Both the position numbers and the translations under genes were made by a program. A DNA stretch of 64,000 nucleotides from Flexilinea flocculi (lineage in GTDB: Bacteria; Chloroflexota; Anaerolineae; Anaerolineales; Anaerolineaceae), in NCBI RefSeq assembly GCF_001192795.1, contig NZ_DF968181.1, forward strand, positions 2,196,659 through 2,260,658. The letters run 5' to 3'. The notes under the pieces are model-generated. The model was not told the origin of the DNA. It saw only the letters and a list, made by a program, of their open reading frames with translations, and made no database searches. Positions 46,001 to 54,836 of this stretch are shown one piece after another. Position 1 is the stretch's first letter. Every line of letters starts with the position of its first letter.

Positions 46001-46998
46001 GGATGCTTGATAAAGCCTGGCGGGAAATCGGTGATCGTGCCTGGGATTGGTTGAATGAGCAGGGTTACGATCCCAGCCAGATTACGGATGACAATGAAGT
46101 CAGACTTCTTTATGTTGGAAACTGGCTTGAGGGTAAAAAATACGATTTCTATCGTCTAAGAAATGATGAATTTTATGCCAAACAAGTTGTTTTCTCAGAA
46201 TGGCTGAGCGAACATGGATTCAATCCGGAGATGATTGTTGACTGGGAAAACGTCCAACCGAACGCTCCAACCGTACTGCCAAAAGACAAAAATGCTATTT
46301 CTGCCTGTCTGCAGCTCTGGATCGAAGAAGAAGGCAGGAATATTGCCGAAGATGGTTCCAATGGGACCAAATATCATTATGAAAAAGCAGAGCTCGAAGG
46401 TCTGAATGAAGAGGAACTCCGCGGTATTGCAGCTCAAATCAGTTTAAAAACCGGTAGACCTGTTCCAATTGTCGGTAAACAAAAACTGATCAATGCAAAA
46501 ACGGGAGAGTCGTTTGACCAGCCAGTTACTGTTGGCGTCATGACTATGCTGAAACTGCATCACCTGGTTGAAGATAAAGTCCATGCACGTTCAACAGGAC
46601 CTTACAGCTTAGTCACGCAGCAACCGTTAGGCGGTAAAGCGCAATTCGGTGGTCAACGCTTTGGTGAAATGGAAGTCTGGGCTTTGGAAGCATACGGCGC
46701 AGCGTATACGCTGCAGGAAATGCTGACAGTAAAATCGGATGATATCCAGGGACGTGTCAGCACTTATGAGGCAATCGTGAAAGGAAAACCAATTCAGGAA
46801 CCTGGATTGCCAGCCTCATTCAGAGTCTTAGTCAAGGAACTGCAAAGCCTCGGTCTTGCTGTGGAAGCCCTTCTTGAAAATGGCGAAGTTGTCAAATTCG
46901 GGAAAGAGGAAGAACGGATTAAACCTCCAAAGATGGAAGGCGGATTGCTGAATTATACCAGTGACGCCTCAATCAGCATGGCTGACCTTGGACTATAA
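43009..46998 (+). CDS. rpoB: DNA-directed RNA polymerase subunit beta (orphan locus)
   Basis: A 1329-residue catalytic subunit of RNA polymerase. It has the rifampicin region [25 protein letters not shown] (from about 408), [38 protein letters not shown] and the C-terminal SLGLAVE region. GGAGG precedes the ATG by 7 bp. In most bacteria rpoC follows at once and ribosomal protein genes precede; here a strong terminator follows 26 bp after the stop, the next gene is on the other strand, and rarA lies upstream. Thr433 stands where E. coli has Arg529 in the rifampicin pocket. Length and motifs indicate a functional subunit. Confidence 0.98.
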   Translation: MTTANATKSYSRIPSATSMPDLIEVQLNSFQMLKQDGIAELLNEISPIESFNKGMKLYFPAKDAITEEWGLKFSFGEPKHTVEECVERDLTYSCPLNVTVLLAGSEVSEPLKQDIFLGDFPEMTENGTFIINGTERVVVSQLIRSPGVYFEAPVDRSTGHRLAMAKLIPDRGAWMEFETRKNDYLILKFNRKRTVPITIFLRALAAVDDGIVGEPPIQKGTDEEIISLFSDIDNNPDRMFIASSIKQEPEWEKDYPGIEIGQAALLEFFKRMRPGDPATVENAKQFLEEQLFDQRHYDLERVGRYKLNQKLDLTEYIPNNHRNVTKWDVVRLVRHLIMINNGMIDKDDIDHLGNRRVKTVGELISNKLRIGLRRMERVIKERMSIRDQERVTPVSLVNIRPVVAALREFFGSSQLSQFMDQTNPLAELRHKRTLSALGPGGLRRERAGFDVRDVHHTHYGRICPIETPEGPNIGLIGRLANYAKVNEYGFIETPYRRVYKNLSKDDHRLVGRQVNETLTDESGNVIIEKGERITEEMIPAIKKLNKSIIFITPYISEDVEYLSADAEDKFVIGQSNTRINNWNEFDEKSISSRHYSDFTTSSPEAIDYMDVAPQQVVGVSAALIPFLEHDDANRALMGSNMQAQAVPLINPDIPLVSTGMEKYAAIDSGQVLTSPEDGEVISVNATQIIVRDTNNMLHTHQLRKYQRSNQSTCIDQRPAVTKGQRVKKGQVLADSSSTVDGNLALGQNVVVAFVSWEGGNFEDAILISERVVMDDKFTSVHIEKYELEARDTKLGPEEITRDIPNVGDDAIKDLDETGIIRIGAEVGPNDILVGKITPKGEKELTPEERLLRAIFGEKSRDVKDTSLKMPHGERGKVVDVKVFTREENNDLSAGVDTMVRVSVAQRRKLTAGDKMAGRHGNKGVVSRVVPIEDMPFLEDGTPVDIILNPLGVPGRMNIGQILEVHLGWAAHRLGFRAITPVFDGATEYEIESELSRAWMLDKAWREIGDRAWDWLNEQGYDPSQITDDNEVRLLYVGNWLEGKKYDFYRLRNDEFYAKQVVFSEWLSEHGFNPEMIVDWENVQPNAPTVLPKDKNAISACLQLWIEEEGRNIAEDGSNGTKYHYEKAELEGLNEEELRGIAAQISLKTGRPVPIVGKQKLINAKTGESFDQPVTVGVMTMLKLHHLVEDKVHARSTGPYSLVTQQPLGGKAQFGGQRFGEMEVWALEAYGAAYTLQEMLTVKSDDIQGRVSTYEAIVKGKPIQEPGLPASFRVLVKELQSLGLAVEALLENGEVVKFGKEEERIKPPKMEGGLLNYTSDASISMADLGL

Positions 46999-47023
46999 TA
47001 ATAACTATTTGTAACTTGAATAA

Positions 47024-47056
47024 AGACTGGACGGTTCATTGCCGTCCAGTCTTTTT
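47024..47056 (+). terminator. Rho-independent terminator of rpoB
   Basis: AGACTGGACGG (47,024-47,034), a 7-nt loop, CCGTCCAGTCT (47,042-47,052) and five T. The perfect 11-bp stem ends the rpoB transcript, which appears monocistronic. Confidence 0.92.
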
Positions 47057-47195
47057 ATTTGACGATTGAAAAGATTTGTTGCAGATCCATCAAATTCCTA
47101 ATTACTTGAAAACGAAAGTATTATGGGATCCATATTATATTAAGAATAATGGTATTCATCCTCTCCGATGCTGAGCCGCTAATATTGAAGAAAAA

Positions 47196-47846
47196 CTAAT
47201 CCAGAATCTTCTTCCATTCGTCAAAAGAGAGTAAAAAGAAATCAGCGATCTTAATAATTTCATTTTTCAGAGATTCAGAGGAGGGATCATACACTGCTGC
47301 AACGAAAAAACCATGCCGCTTCAGTGTTTGAACAGCAAAAAAAGTATCCTCAAATACAAGTGTTTCTTCTTTTGGCGTACCAAGAATTTCTAATGCCCGT
47401 TGATATATCAACACATCACTTTTCCCGCTGCCGACAGCGCTGCAGGTGATCACATCACAAAAATAATCTGCAATGCCGTGTTTTTCTAAAACCATCTCAG
47501 TAATTTTTCTGTCGTTAGCCGTAGCAATACACATTTGGATACCCAAACGCCGCATTTGAGAAAGCATCGAAATAACCCCGTGTTTGAGAGTCACATAACG
47601 CAAAAAATCGGTTTCAATCATTCGGTTCAGTTCGGAGAGAATTGCATCAAATGATTCCTGTATATTGTAATGATTTTGTAGATATTCGATCGCTTGAGAC
47701 ATACTGAAATTTTGCAGTTTCACATCCAGATGATCTTCAGGAACAATACCATGTGATTTCAGAAAACGGCTGGCGAGTGTTTTCCAAACGGACATTGAAT
47801 CCAGAAGTGTTCCATCCAGGTCAAATATTGCGCCGGAAATTTTCAT
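47196..47846 (-). CDS. HAD superfamily hydrolase (beta-phosphoglucomutase/phosphatase-like)
   Basis: A 216-residue protein with motif I IFDLDGTLLDSM at the N-terminus, a helical cap, motif II IATAND, Lys in GSGKSDVLIYQ and motif IV LVFEDTFFAVQTLKR. It belongs to the subfamily of HAD phosphatases and beta-phosphoglucomutases; the DGTLLDS start and EDT motif fit either. ATG 47,846 is chosen because CGGAG lies 6 bp upstream. It is 76 bp after the thiN gene on the same strand and could be co-transcribed with it. Substrate unknown. Confidence 0.82.
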   Translation of the reverse strand: MKISGAIFDLDGTLLDSMSVWKTLASRFLKSHGIVPEDHLDVKLQNFSMSQAIEYLQNHYNIQESFDAILSELNRMIETDFLRYVTLKHGVISMLSQMRRLGIQMCIATANDRKITEMVLEKHGIADYFCDVITCSAVGSGKSDVLIYQRALEILGTPKEETLVFEDTFFAVQTLKRHGFFVAAVYDPSSESLKNEIIKIADFFLLSFDEWKKILD

Positions 47847-47922
47847 GTTTTTCTCCGTAATGTCACCAATTGCAGCGATTCGATCGGTTTTCAATGCCTT
47901 CAAATCAGATGAAGGATTCCTA

Positions 47923-48588
47923 TCAATCAGGATTCTTCAACCTGAAAATCAAAGAATCGATTTCTTCAGTCCACATCAATAAAAGAAATCCATTATCAAC
48001 AGAAACAACACTTTTTTTTCCAATAAATTCATTGCTGACACCAATGGGAATCGTATTTGAAAGATGATACTGATGTAATTCATATTTCAATCCGGTCAGA
48101 TTTACTCCTTCCGCAGCACTTCCCGCGCAAAAAATCGACAGGATGCCTTTCATTCTGTCTGGAAAAACAATTGCCCTGTTTTGAATGGCAGAAACTGCAA
48201 ATCCTTCCCCCAATAAATAACCGCTTGCTCCATTCTCCGCTAGAAAACACAGAATCTGGAAATTTGCATACGTATGATCCAGACGATTGCCAAGACATCC
48301 GAAAAAAACAAATTGCCGATAACCGCGATTCAATCCTTCTCGTACTGCAATCATCGTATCCGTATCGTCTTTTTCCACCGGAAATTGCAGCACATGTGGA
48401 TGATCCGGAATACGCATCAAAGAATCAAAGTCACCAACCACCAGATCAGCCTGAATACCCATTTTTTCAAGATGTGAGTATCCGGCATCAACCGCGATCA
48501 CAAAATCTTGTTTTTCCTTGTTGATCTTGATTTCATCAATTGTAGAAGCCCCGATAATGTAACAAATAGAATGGTTAATAAGAGTCAC
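47923..48588 (-). CDS. thiN: Thiamine diphosphokinase
   Basis: A 221-residue protein matching thiamine pyrophosphokinase. VIAVDAGYSHLEKMGIQADLVVGDFDSL holds the ATP-binding Asp residues, FPVEKDDTDTMIAV the catalytic KDxTD, and FFGCLGNRLDHTYAN the family GxxGxRxDH motif. The C-terminal 70 residues are the beta-rich thiamine-binding part (GVNLTGLKYELHQYHL and IGVSNEF). It converts thiamine to thiamine diphosphate. The start is GTG with no well-placed ribosome binding site, so the exact N-terminus is uncertain. No TPP riboswitch is seen upstream. Confidence 0.9.
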   Translation of the reverse strand: MTLINHSICYIIGASTIDEIKINKEKQDFVIAVDAGYSHLEKMGIQADLVVGDFDSLMRIPDHPHVLQFPVEKDDTDTMIAVREGLNRGYRQFVFFGCLGNRLDHTYANFQILCFLAENGASGYLLGEGFAVSAIQNRAIVFPDRMKGILSIFCAGSAAEGVNLTGLKYELHQYHLSNTIPIGVSNEFIGKKSVVSVDNGFLLLMWTEEIDSLIFRLKNPD

Positions 48589-48650
48589 CTCAAAATCAGA
48601 ATTCGTATTTTATAGTTTATGTTACTTCATCCATTCAGTCAATTAAAGCC

Positions 48651-48750
48651 ATCAATTCAAAATAAGGATTAACCTTTCGAAATATTAAAGAAATTTTGTT
48701 ATTCTAATGGTATTGCGCCAAGGAAAAATCATCAAAACAACACTTTTGTA
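48651..48750. repeat. Degenerate palindromic intergenic element
   Basis: ATCAATTCAAAATAAGGATTAACCTTTCGAAAT-type start followed by a weak TTGTT / AACAA hairpin around an apex TTGCGCCAAGG. The right end is not recognisable. It lies just upstream of the argG promoter. Confidence 0.4.
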
Positions 48751-48771
48751 ACATATTTTTTCTATCCCCAC

Positions 48772-48799
48772 TTGACAGTATCACGGTAAAACTTATAAT
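48772..48799 (+). promoter_or_regulatory. Consensus promoter of argG
   Basis: TTGACA and TATAAT are separated by 16 bp. Transcription should begin at about 48,806, directly at the leader-peptide ATG (48,807). Confidence 0.85.
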
Positions 48800-48806
48800 A
48801 AGCGGC

Positions 48807-48860
48807 ATGAATAAGAAATCCTCAACCAATTTTGTTCGACGAGGTTACCGCAACGAATAA
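48807..48860 (+). CDS. Arginine-containing leader peptide of argG
   Basis: A 17-codon frame reading MNKKSSTNFVRRGYRNE. Three Arg codons (CGA CGA, and CGC two codons later) are concentrated near the end. The ATG coincides with the predicted transcription start, so the peptide would be made from a leaderless mRNA. The last codons overlap strand 1 of the following hairpin set, as in trp- and his-type attenuators. It probably senses charged tRNA-Arg. Confidence 0.7.
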   Translation: MNKKSSTNFVRRGYRNE

Positions 48861-48936
48861 CGATGTTTTGCGGTATTTTTGAATACTCTTTTCCTTATCA
48901 ACGAAAAACTCCGCAATACATGCGGAGTTTTTTTTT
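48846..48936 (+). promoter_or_regulatory. Transcription attenuator upstream of argG
   Basis: Four segments can pair alternatively: strand 1 TACCGCAA (48,846-48,853) with strand 2 TTGCGGTA (48,868-48,875); strand 2 TTGCGG with strand 3 CCGCAA (48,911-48,916) as antiterminator; strand 3 within AAAAACTCCGCA (48,904-48,915) with strand 4 TGCGGAGTTTTT (48,921-48,932) as terminator followed by T residues. A ribosome stalled on the Arg codons would cover strand 1 and free strand 2 to block the terminator. Confidence 0.75.
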
Positions 48937-48971
48937 ATTTGGTTATTCGAGTAAATTCTTGGAGAGAAACT

Positions 48972-50195
48972 ATGTCACAGGAAATTAAGAAAGTTGTTTT
49001 AGCCTACTCAGGCGGTTTGGATACATCTGCAATCATCCCCTGGTTAATTGATACGTATCAATGTGAAGTCATCTGCTGCTGTGCCAATGTCGGCCAGGAA
49101 GAAGAATTGGAAGGACTTGAAGAACGTGCGAAAGCCAGTGGCGCCAGTAAACTTTATATCAAAGATCTGACCGATGAATTATGCAAAGATTTTATTTGGC
49201 CAATGATTAAGTCAGGTGCAGTTTATGAAAGAAAGTATTATTTAGGAACATCCATCGCCCGTCCGATCGTTGCGAAATGGATGGTTGAGATTGCAGAAAA
49301 AGAAGGTGCCGACGCTATCTGTCATGGCTGTACCGGTAAAGGGAATGATCAGGTGCGCTTCGAAAATACCATTGCGGCTCTCAATCCTGAATTGAAAGTG
49401 ATTGCACCCTGGCGGATTTGGAATTTTACTTCCCGTGAAGACTTGATCCAGTACTTAGACAGCAAAAAAATTGCATATCCTGATTCGGCAAAAAATCCGA
49501 AACTTTTCAGCCGTGACCGGAATATCTGGCACATTTCTCATGAAGGTGGCCCTATCGAAAATATTGAAATCGAACCGGATGAGAAATTTTGGGTGCTTTC
49601 CGTTTCACCGGAAGAAGCGCCGGATAAACCGGAATTCGTGGAAATTGAATTCGAAGCTGGTGAAGCCGTTGCTTTGAATGGCAAAAAAATGTCCCCCAAA
49701 GATCTGCTGGTTGAATTGAATAAAATCGGCGGAAGAAATGGAATCGGCCGCTGCGACATGGTCGAAAACCGTTTGGTCGGCATGAAATCTCATGGTTTAT
49801 ATGAAACGCCGGGGGGAACTATTCTCTGTTTTGCTCATTCCGAGTTGGAAACAATCACTTTAGACCGTGATACAATGCACTACAAAGATGTTGTTGCTGA
49901 GCGCTATGCGGAGTTGGTTTATTTTGGCCAATGGTACTCACCGCTCTGCGAAGCACTAAACAAATTTTTTGATGTGACAAACAAAACCACAACCGGCACA
50001 GTAAAATTGAAGTTATATAAAGGAAATATTATCTCAGCAGGACGTAAATCGAAATACAGTCTGTACAATGAAAAAATTGCCTCCTTTGGAGATGTAACTT
50101 TATACGATCACAAGGATGCCACCGGATTTATTCGCTGTTTCAGCCTTCCAAGCAGAGTCAGATCATCGATGGAAAAAGCTGCCGGATTGAAGTAA
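48972..50195 (+). CDS. argG: Argininosuccinate synthase
   Basis: A 407-residue enzyme that joins citrulline and aspartate with ATP in arginine synthesis. The N-terminal ATP-binding AYSGGLDTS is at about residues 12-20. Further family segments are YYLGTSIARPIVAK, HGCTGKGNDQVRFE and RSMEKAAGL-type ending (SSMEKAAGLK). The ATG at 48,972 is preceded by GGAGAG; an in-frame ATG at 48,879 lies inside the attenuator and would add 31 unrelated residues. It is preceded by the arginine leader peptide and terminator. argH follows 320 bp downstream, separated by a palindromic element. Confidence 0.97.
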   Translation: MSQEIKKVVLAYSGGLDTSAIIPWLIDTYQCEVICCCANVGQEEELEGLEERAKASGASKLYIKDLTDELCKDFIWPMIKSGAVYERKYYLGTSIARPIVAKWMVEIAEKEGADAICHGCTGKGNDQVRFENTIAALNPELKVIAPWRIWNFTSREDLIQYLDSKKIAYPDSAKNPKLFSRDRNIWHISHEGGPIENIEIEPDEKFWVLSVSPEEAPDKPEFVEIEFEAGEAVALNGKKMSPKDLLVELNKIGGRNGIGRCDMVENRLVGMKSHGLYETPGGTILCFAHSELETITLDRDTMHYKDVVAERYAELVYFGQWYSPLCEALNKFFDVTNKTTTGTVKLKLYKGNIISAGRKSKYSLYNEKIASFGDVTLYDHKDATGFIRCFSLPSRVRSSMEKAAGLK

Positions 50196-50300
50196 GGCAA
50201 CCGGATATTAAAATATTCAGATCCGGTGTGAAAAAATTCCGAAATTGCGTTTGTCCGATTGAGAAAACGTTTTTTTCCTGTTACATGATAAAACAAGGGC

Positions 50301-50421
50301 AGCAATTCGAAATATGAGGAAGGAACAATGATTTATGTGATGTTTATAAGCGGAGCGCAAAAAACATCACATAAATCAATAGCTTCCTTCTCGATTCGGA
50401 TAGCAAGTCATTATTTCAAAT
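50301..50421. repeat. Palindromic intergenic element, clear full-length copy
   Basis: Bounded by AGCAATTCGAAAT (50,301-50,313) and ATTTCAAAT (50,413-50,421). A perfect 16-bp stem, GATTTATGTGATGTTT (50,330-50,345) with its complement at 50,362-50,377, carries an apex with the small stem GCG-GAG-CGC. It lies between argG and argH. Confidence 0.75.
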
Positions 50422-50514
50422 AATATCAAAACAGGAGACGTCTTTTTTTTTCGAAAATTTGATAACCAGTGGTTGATAAAAGATGGCAGTATTTTTTATA
50501 AGGGAAAAAAAGGA

Positions 50515-51906
50515 ATGAAAGAAAAGACTTTATGGAGCGGCGGAAGGCTTGACGCAGTTCTGGACCAGAATATGACAAGGCTGAATCGAAGCCTGGACAC
50601 AGATCAGCGAATGGCTCATGAAGACATTCGCGGCAGTATTGCCTGGGCTGGAGCTATTTTGGATGCAGGGATTCTCTCAGAAGAAGAATACCGCCAGATT
50701 TGTTCCGGGCTGGAACAAATCTCCCTCGAAATTTCAGAAAAGAGATTTCAATTTCTCCCATCCGATGAAGATATTCATTCTGCGGTTGAACGCCGTCTGA
50801 CAGAAATCATTGGAGCAGTCGGCGGAAAATTGCATACCGGCCGCAGCCGAAATGATCAAGTCGTAACCGATTTTCGTCTTTGGCTTAGGAACACGATGGA
50901 TAACCTGATCAAAGAGATCACTGAACTCCAAAGCGCATTTTTCTATCGGGCAAAAAATGATATCGACATCATCATATCCGGATACACACACTTTCAACAA
51001 GCACAACCGATTTTATTAAGCCATTGGTGGCTCTCACATTTATGGGCATTGGAACGGGATAAACAAAGGCTTCGCGAATTTCGTGATCGCACGAATGTAT
51101 TGCCATTAGGCAGCGGAGCGCTTGCAGGAACAACTTTTCCAATTGATCGTTTCAAACTGGCAGCAGATCTGAATTTTTCACAGCCTGCACCCAATAGTAT
51201 TGACGCTGTGTCGGATCGGGATTTTGTCTGTGATTTTCTCTATTGGGCGTCTATGTTGGGAATTCATCTCAGCAGATGCGCTGAAGCGTTGATTCTCTAT
51301 ACGACAATGGAGTATGGATATATTACATTATCCGATCAGTTTTCGACCGGATCCAGCTTAATGCCCCAAAAGAAGAATCCGGATTCATTGGAGCTGATTC
51401 GCGGAAAAAGCGGCAGCCAAACTGGAAGACTGACTGCCATGCTGACAATTTTAAAAGGACTGCCATCCGCATATGATAAAGATCTGCAGGATGACAAAGA
51501 GCTTGTTTTTCAGGCTGCCGATACGGCAAGTCTCACAATGGCAGTGATGAACGGCGTACTGCGAACATTAAAAGTAAATCGTGAGAAATGTCAGCAAGCG
51601 ATCAACATGCAGGCGCTTGCGACAGACATCGCCGACTATCTGGTTAAGAAAGGAATGCCTTTCAGAGAAGCACACCACGCTGTTGGTAAAGCAGTGAAGC
51701 TGTCGGAAACAATCGGTATCAATCTGGCAGATTTACCGTTATCTGAATGGCAGAAAATCTCGCCTTTGTTCGATCAGGATGTTTTTTCAGTCTTCTCACT
51801 TGAATCTTCCATCCATCAGCGTTCCAGTTGGGGAGGAACTTCACGAGAACAGGTATCTAAACAACTGGCTTACGCTGAGAAAATCATTTCAGATCAGGAT
51901 CAATAA
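50515..51906 (+). CDS. argH: Argininosuccinate lyase
   Basis: A 463-residue fumarase-superfamily enzyme that splits argininosuccinate to arginine and fumarate. The start WSGGRL, the HSAVERRLTE...KLHTGRSRNDQV region, GYTHFQQAQP and the catalytic signature GSSLMPQKKNPDSLELIRGK are all present. ATG 50,515 is chosen from motif spacing; AAGGGA lies about 10 bp upstream. The open frame reaches a TTG at 50,473. It completes, with argG, the last two steps of arginine synthesis. Confidence 0.97.
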   Translation: MKEKTLWSGGRLDAVLDQNMTRLNRSLDTDQRMAHEDIRGSIAWAGAILDAGILSEEEYRQICSGLEQISLEISEKRFQFLPSDEDIHSAVERRLTEIIGAVGGKLHTGRSRNDQVVTDFRLWLRNTMDNLIKEITELQSAFFYRAKNDIDIIISGYTHFQQAQPILLSHWWLSHLWALERDKQRLREFRDRTNVLPLGSGALAGTTFPIDRFKLAADLNFSQPAPNSIDAVSDRDFVCDFLYWASMLGIHLSRCAEALILYTTMEYGYITLSDQFSTGSSLMPQKKNPDSLELIRGKSGSQTGRLTAMLTILKGLPSAYDKDLQDDKELVFQAADTASLTMAVMNGVLRTLKVNREKCQQAINMQALATDIADYLVKKGMPFREAHHAVGKAVKLSETIGINLADLPLSEWQKISPLFDQDVFSVFSLESSIHQRSSWGGTSREQVSKQLAYAEKIISDQDQ

Positions 51907-51920
51907 CATCCATAAAGGGA

Positions 51921-52034
51921 CAGTAATTCGAAATTTACAGAAACAGTATAAAAACGGAACGAAAATCTGTTGTTATGAAGAGCTGCGTACAGCGCTACAT
52001 AACAACAACAGAACCCTTCGCTATTTCAAATTGT
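51921..52034. repeat. Palindromic intergenic element
   Basis: CAGTAATTCGAAAT at the left and ATTTCAAATTGTT at the right enclose a hairpin at 51,966-52,012. Its arms are TCTGTTGTTATG and CATAACAACAACAGA (one extra GTT unit), with an inner stem GCTG-CGTA-CAGC. It sits between the argH stop and the shared terminator. Confidence 0.7.
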
Positions 52035-52042
52035 TAAGATAA

Positions 52043-52068
52043 AAAAAACCGCTTTTCAGCGGTTTTTT
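52043..52068. terminator. Bidirectional terminator between argH and rny
   Basis: A-rich start, CCGCT (52,048-52,052), loop TTTC, AGCGG (52,057-52,061) and a run of T. With the flanking A and T tracts the stem is 10 bp. It lies between the convergent argH and rny genes. Confidence 0.88.
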
Positions 52069-52074
52069 TTTCTT

Positions 52075-53718
52075 TTATTTGGCGTATTCGACTGCCCGAG
52101 TCTCGCGGATAACGGTGACCTTGATTTGTCCGGGATACTGCATCGTCTCTTCCACCTGATGAGCAATATCTCTCGCCAGATAGGTAGCTGCCAGATCGTC
52201 AACATCTTCAGGAGTCACAATAATTCTGACTTCACGCCCTGCCTGAATGGCAAAAGAATTCTGAACACCTTTATGCGAATTGGCGATTTCTTCCAATGCA
52301 CGCAGACGTTTGATATACTGCTCCAAATCTTCCCGTCGAGCGCCAGGACGTGCGCCGGAAATTGCATCAGCAGCTTCGACAATGACTGCTTCCACGCTTT
52401 CCTGATCCACTTCATGGTGATGGCTTTCAATGATATTAACTGCCTTTGGGTTCACGCCATACCGTTTGGCAAATTCTGCACCAATTTTCGCATGTGTACC
52501 CTCTGTATTATGATCCATAGACTTACCAAGGTCATGCAGCAAAGCACCGAGACGGGCAAGTTCGATATTTGCACCGAGCTCAGAAGCAATAACGGAGGAT
52601 AACTTGGCAACTTCAACTGCATGGGAAAGCTGATTTTGTCCGTAAGAAGTACGATATTTCAAGCGTCCCAGCATTTTTACAATCTCCGGATGAAGTCCAA
52701 CAACGCCAGCTTCAAAAGCTGCCTGTTCACCTGCTTCAACAATTAACCGCTGAACTTCCCGTTCCTCTTCATTCAAAACCTTTTCGATATTGGCCGGGTG
52801 GATTCTCCCGTCTTGAATCAACCGATCCAGAGAACGACGAGCAATCTCACGACGGATTGGATCAAAACAAGAGATCATGACTGCTTCCGGCGTATCGTCC
52901 ACAATGACATCAACACCGGCAGCCTGTTCGAAAGCGCGAATGTTTCGTCCATTACGGCCGACAATTCTGCCTTTCATTTCTTCTCCAGGCAGATTCACAA
53001 TGGAAGTCGTCACTTCACTGACCTGATCCGATGCAACGCGCTGAATGGCTGTCGCGATAATTTCGCGAGCTTTTTTGTCTCCTTCAATACGAGCTTCCTG
53101 TTCAATCTGACGAATAATTCGCGCCATATCGTTCCGAGATTCTTTTTCTACACGATCAAGCAGCTCCTGGCGTGCTTCTTCCGTTGTCATCTCAGCGACT
53201 TTTTGCAGTTCTTCCAATTGTTTGGTAGACATTTTTTCGATTTCGTTCAACCGCTTGTCAATACTGCTCTGTCGTTTATTCAGATTCGCTTCACGCTGTT
53301 CAAGTTTCTCAATCCGGTGATCTAACTCAGTCCGTCTTTTTTGCAGCCGGTCATCTTCCCTGGTCAATTCACCGCGTCTTTTCTGTATATCAATCTCTGC
53401 ATCCCGCAGTACTTTGATCGCATTATCTTTTGCTTCAGATTCGATCAATTGCGCTTTTTCGCGGCTGGCTAAAACGATATTGTCCGCATCAAGCTGCTGA
53501 GTCTTCTCGAATTTTTCGTTCAAATAACGAGAAAAGAAGTAAGTAGCTATTGCAATTACGATCAGGCTGATGACAACCGCTAAAATGATCACCAGGGCAA
53601 TGGAGATCCCCGGGCTATTGGAGCCGGTTACCGCTCCAGACGACAATTTATTCATATCTCCGGGTCCGACTACTTGAAAAAGCAATCTCCCCGAATTTCG
53701 TAAATTTTCCAGTATCAT
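52075..53718 (-). CDS. rny: Ribonuclease Y
   Basis: A 547-residue endoribonuclease of mRNA turnover. The layout is canonical: one membrane span (about residues 37-62), a long charged coiled coil to about residue 200, a KH domain (GRIVGRNGRNIRAFEQAAGVDVIVDDTPE) and an HD domain with LGALLHDLGKSMDH and SHHHEVDQESVEA. The N-terminal segment before the span is about 35 residues, longer than in Bacillus, and a later Met (residue 22) is possible. AAGGAT precedes the ATG. It follows recX on the same strand. Confidence 0.96.
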   Translation of the reverse strand: MILENLRNSGRLLFQVVGPGDMNKLSSGAVTGSNSPGISIALVIILAVVISLIVIAIATYFFSRYLNEKFEKTQQLDADNIVLASREKAQLIESEAKDNAIKVLRDAEIDIQKRRGELTREDDRLQKRRTELDHRIEKLEQREANLNKRQSSIDKRLNEIEKMSTKQLEELQKVAEMTTEEARQELLDRVEKESRNDMARIIRQIEQEARIEGDKKAREIIATAIQRVASDQVSEVTTSIVNLPGEEMKGRIVGRNGRNIRAFEQAAGVDVIVDDTPEAVMISCFDPIRREIARRSLDRLIQDGRIHPANIEKVLNEEEREVQRLIVEAGEQAAFEAGVVGLHPEIVKMLGRLKYRTSYGQNQLSHAVEVAKLSSVIASELGANIELARLGALLHDLGKSMDHNTEGTHAKIGAEFAKRYGVNPKAVNIIESHHHEVDQESVEAVIVEAADAISGARPGARREDLEQYIKRLRALEEIANSHKGVQNSFAIQAGREVRIIVTPEDVDDLAATYLARDIAHQVEETMQYPGQIKVTVIRETRAVEYAK

Positions 53719-53736
53719 TTTTTAATCCTTCACAAT

Positions 53737-54384
53737 TTAAGATAAAGAATCCTCTGCCGAATGCTCATTCTCATTCCAGATTTGGCGTACGACACGGGTG
53801 ATTACTCCATAATCGTATCCTTTACCAGCGAGATGATTACTCAGCCGTTTTCGAAAATCAGGCCACTTCAATCCAGCCAGTCTCCGCGAATATCGAGAAC
53901 CAAGATCATAAGCAGTCTGATCATCGTCCGCATTCTTCAAGGACTCTTGAATAATTTCTTCGGTTATGCCTTTATGGCGGAGTTCAAGCGCAATTAACCG
54001 CTGACTTCGCGGATGAAGGGAATTTCGATTTTCCACCCAATCATTCGAAAACGCTTCGTCATTTAATAAATGAGAATTTCTCAATTCGGCAATTGCGTTG
54101 TCGATCCGTTTATCCTCATAACCGTTTTTTAAAAGTTCTTTTCGTAATTCATTTTCTGATCTCGCTTTTCTGCTTAGATAGCTTAAAGCACGTTTGCGGA
54201 TCGTTTCGTCCAGATCTTCAGAAAGCAGTTTATCAATCTCTGGCTGTGTCAACACCTGGCCAATTCGGAGACGTTCACCAATAATCCGAGACAGGCCAAA
54301 AGCAAAAGTGTCATCCAAGAAGATATTGATGCGCTCCTGATCGTTCTTTTGAACAGCAAGTTTCGTAATTCGCTTTCCATCCAT
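53737..54384 (-). CDS. recX: Regulatory protein RecX
   Basis: A 215-residue helical protein of the RecX family, which inhibits RecA filaments. The tandem three-helix repeats are visible: ALSYLSRKARSENELRKELLKNGYEDKRIDNAIAELR, then LLNDEAFSNDWVENRN and SQRLIALELRHKGITEEIIQESL. The start is uncertain because no Shine-Dalgarno site precedes ATG 54,384. The open frame runs to 54,495, but those residues are unlike RecX. It lies 18 bp before rny, implying co-transcription, which is unusual since recX often accompanies recA. Confidence 0.88.
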   Translation of the reverse strand: MDGKRITKLAVQKNDQERINIFLDDTFAFGLSRIIGERLRIGQVLTQPEIDKLLSEDLDETIRKRALSYLSRKARSENELRKELLKNGYEDKRIDNAIAELRNSHLLNDEAFSNDWVENRNSLHPRSQRLIALELRHKGITEEIIQESLKNADDDQTAYDLGSRYSRRLAGLKWPDFRKRLSNHLAGKGYDYGVITRVVRQIWNENEHSAEDSLS

Positions 54385-54724
54385 AAAAAAAACCGTCAAG
54401 CCATAATCGTCTCGACAGTTTTTGTCTTTGAAACTTGTATTCAACAAGAATATATTAAAAAAAACAGTAGATTCTTGCTGTCTGAAAAAAAGCAATTTTA
54501 TAAATTTTTCTTCAACCTAATGTTTTCTTATTAGCCAATACCCTAATAATCAAGAAAGATATAGATTGCCGCTTATTTCATTTTTATCAATTGACCGATC
54601 AGGTCAATAAAATTAAGTTCCAAAATGTTTCAAAAACCGCCATAGACTACGATACGGATATAATCAATTTTCTGATTTTCATTATACCTTAAAAAAAATA
54701 AAGAAAAATTATGATTTTTCCCTA

Positions 54725-54810
54725 TGATTCAAAATATAGAGGTATGATTTGTTATTGTGTTTTTATACTGAGCTCAAAACAACACAATAATCATAAATAA
54801 TACATCTATT
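54725..54810. repeat. Palindromic intergenic element, imperfect
   Basis: TGATTCAAAATATAGA at the left and a hairpin of TATGATT...ATTGTGT with CAACACAATAATCATA (54,743-54,796), apex near ACTGAGCTC. The rest of the gap from 54,385 to 54,836 is A+T-rich; no gene is seen. Confidence 0.5.
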
Positions 54811-54836
54811 TTTTTAGTTCGGTGACCAGATTTCGT

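Noticed and set aside
48879..48971. N-terminal extension of argG from the upstream ATG
   Set aside because: It overlaps the attenuator terminator and encodes residues unlike argininosuccinate synthase; ATG 48,972 has a good ribosome binding site.
53737..54495. Longer RecX start at 54,495
   Set aside because: The extra residues are unlike RecX and no start signal precedes that codon.
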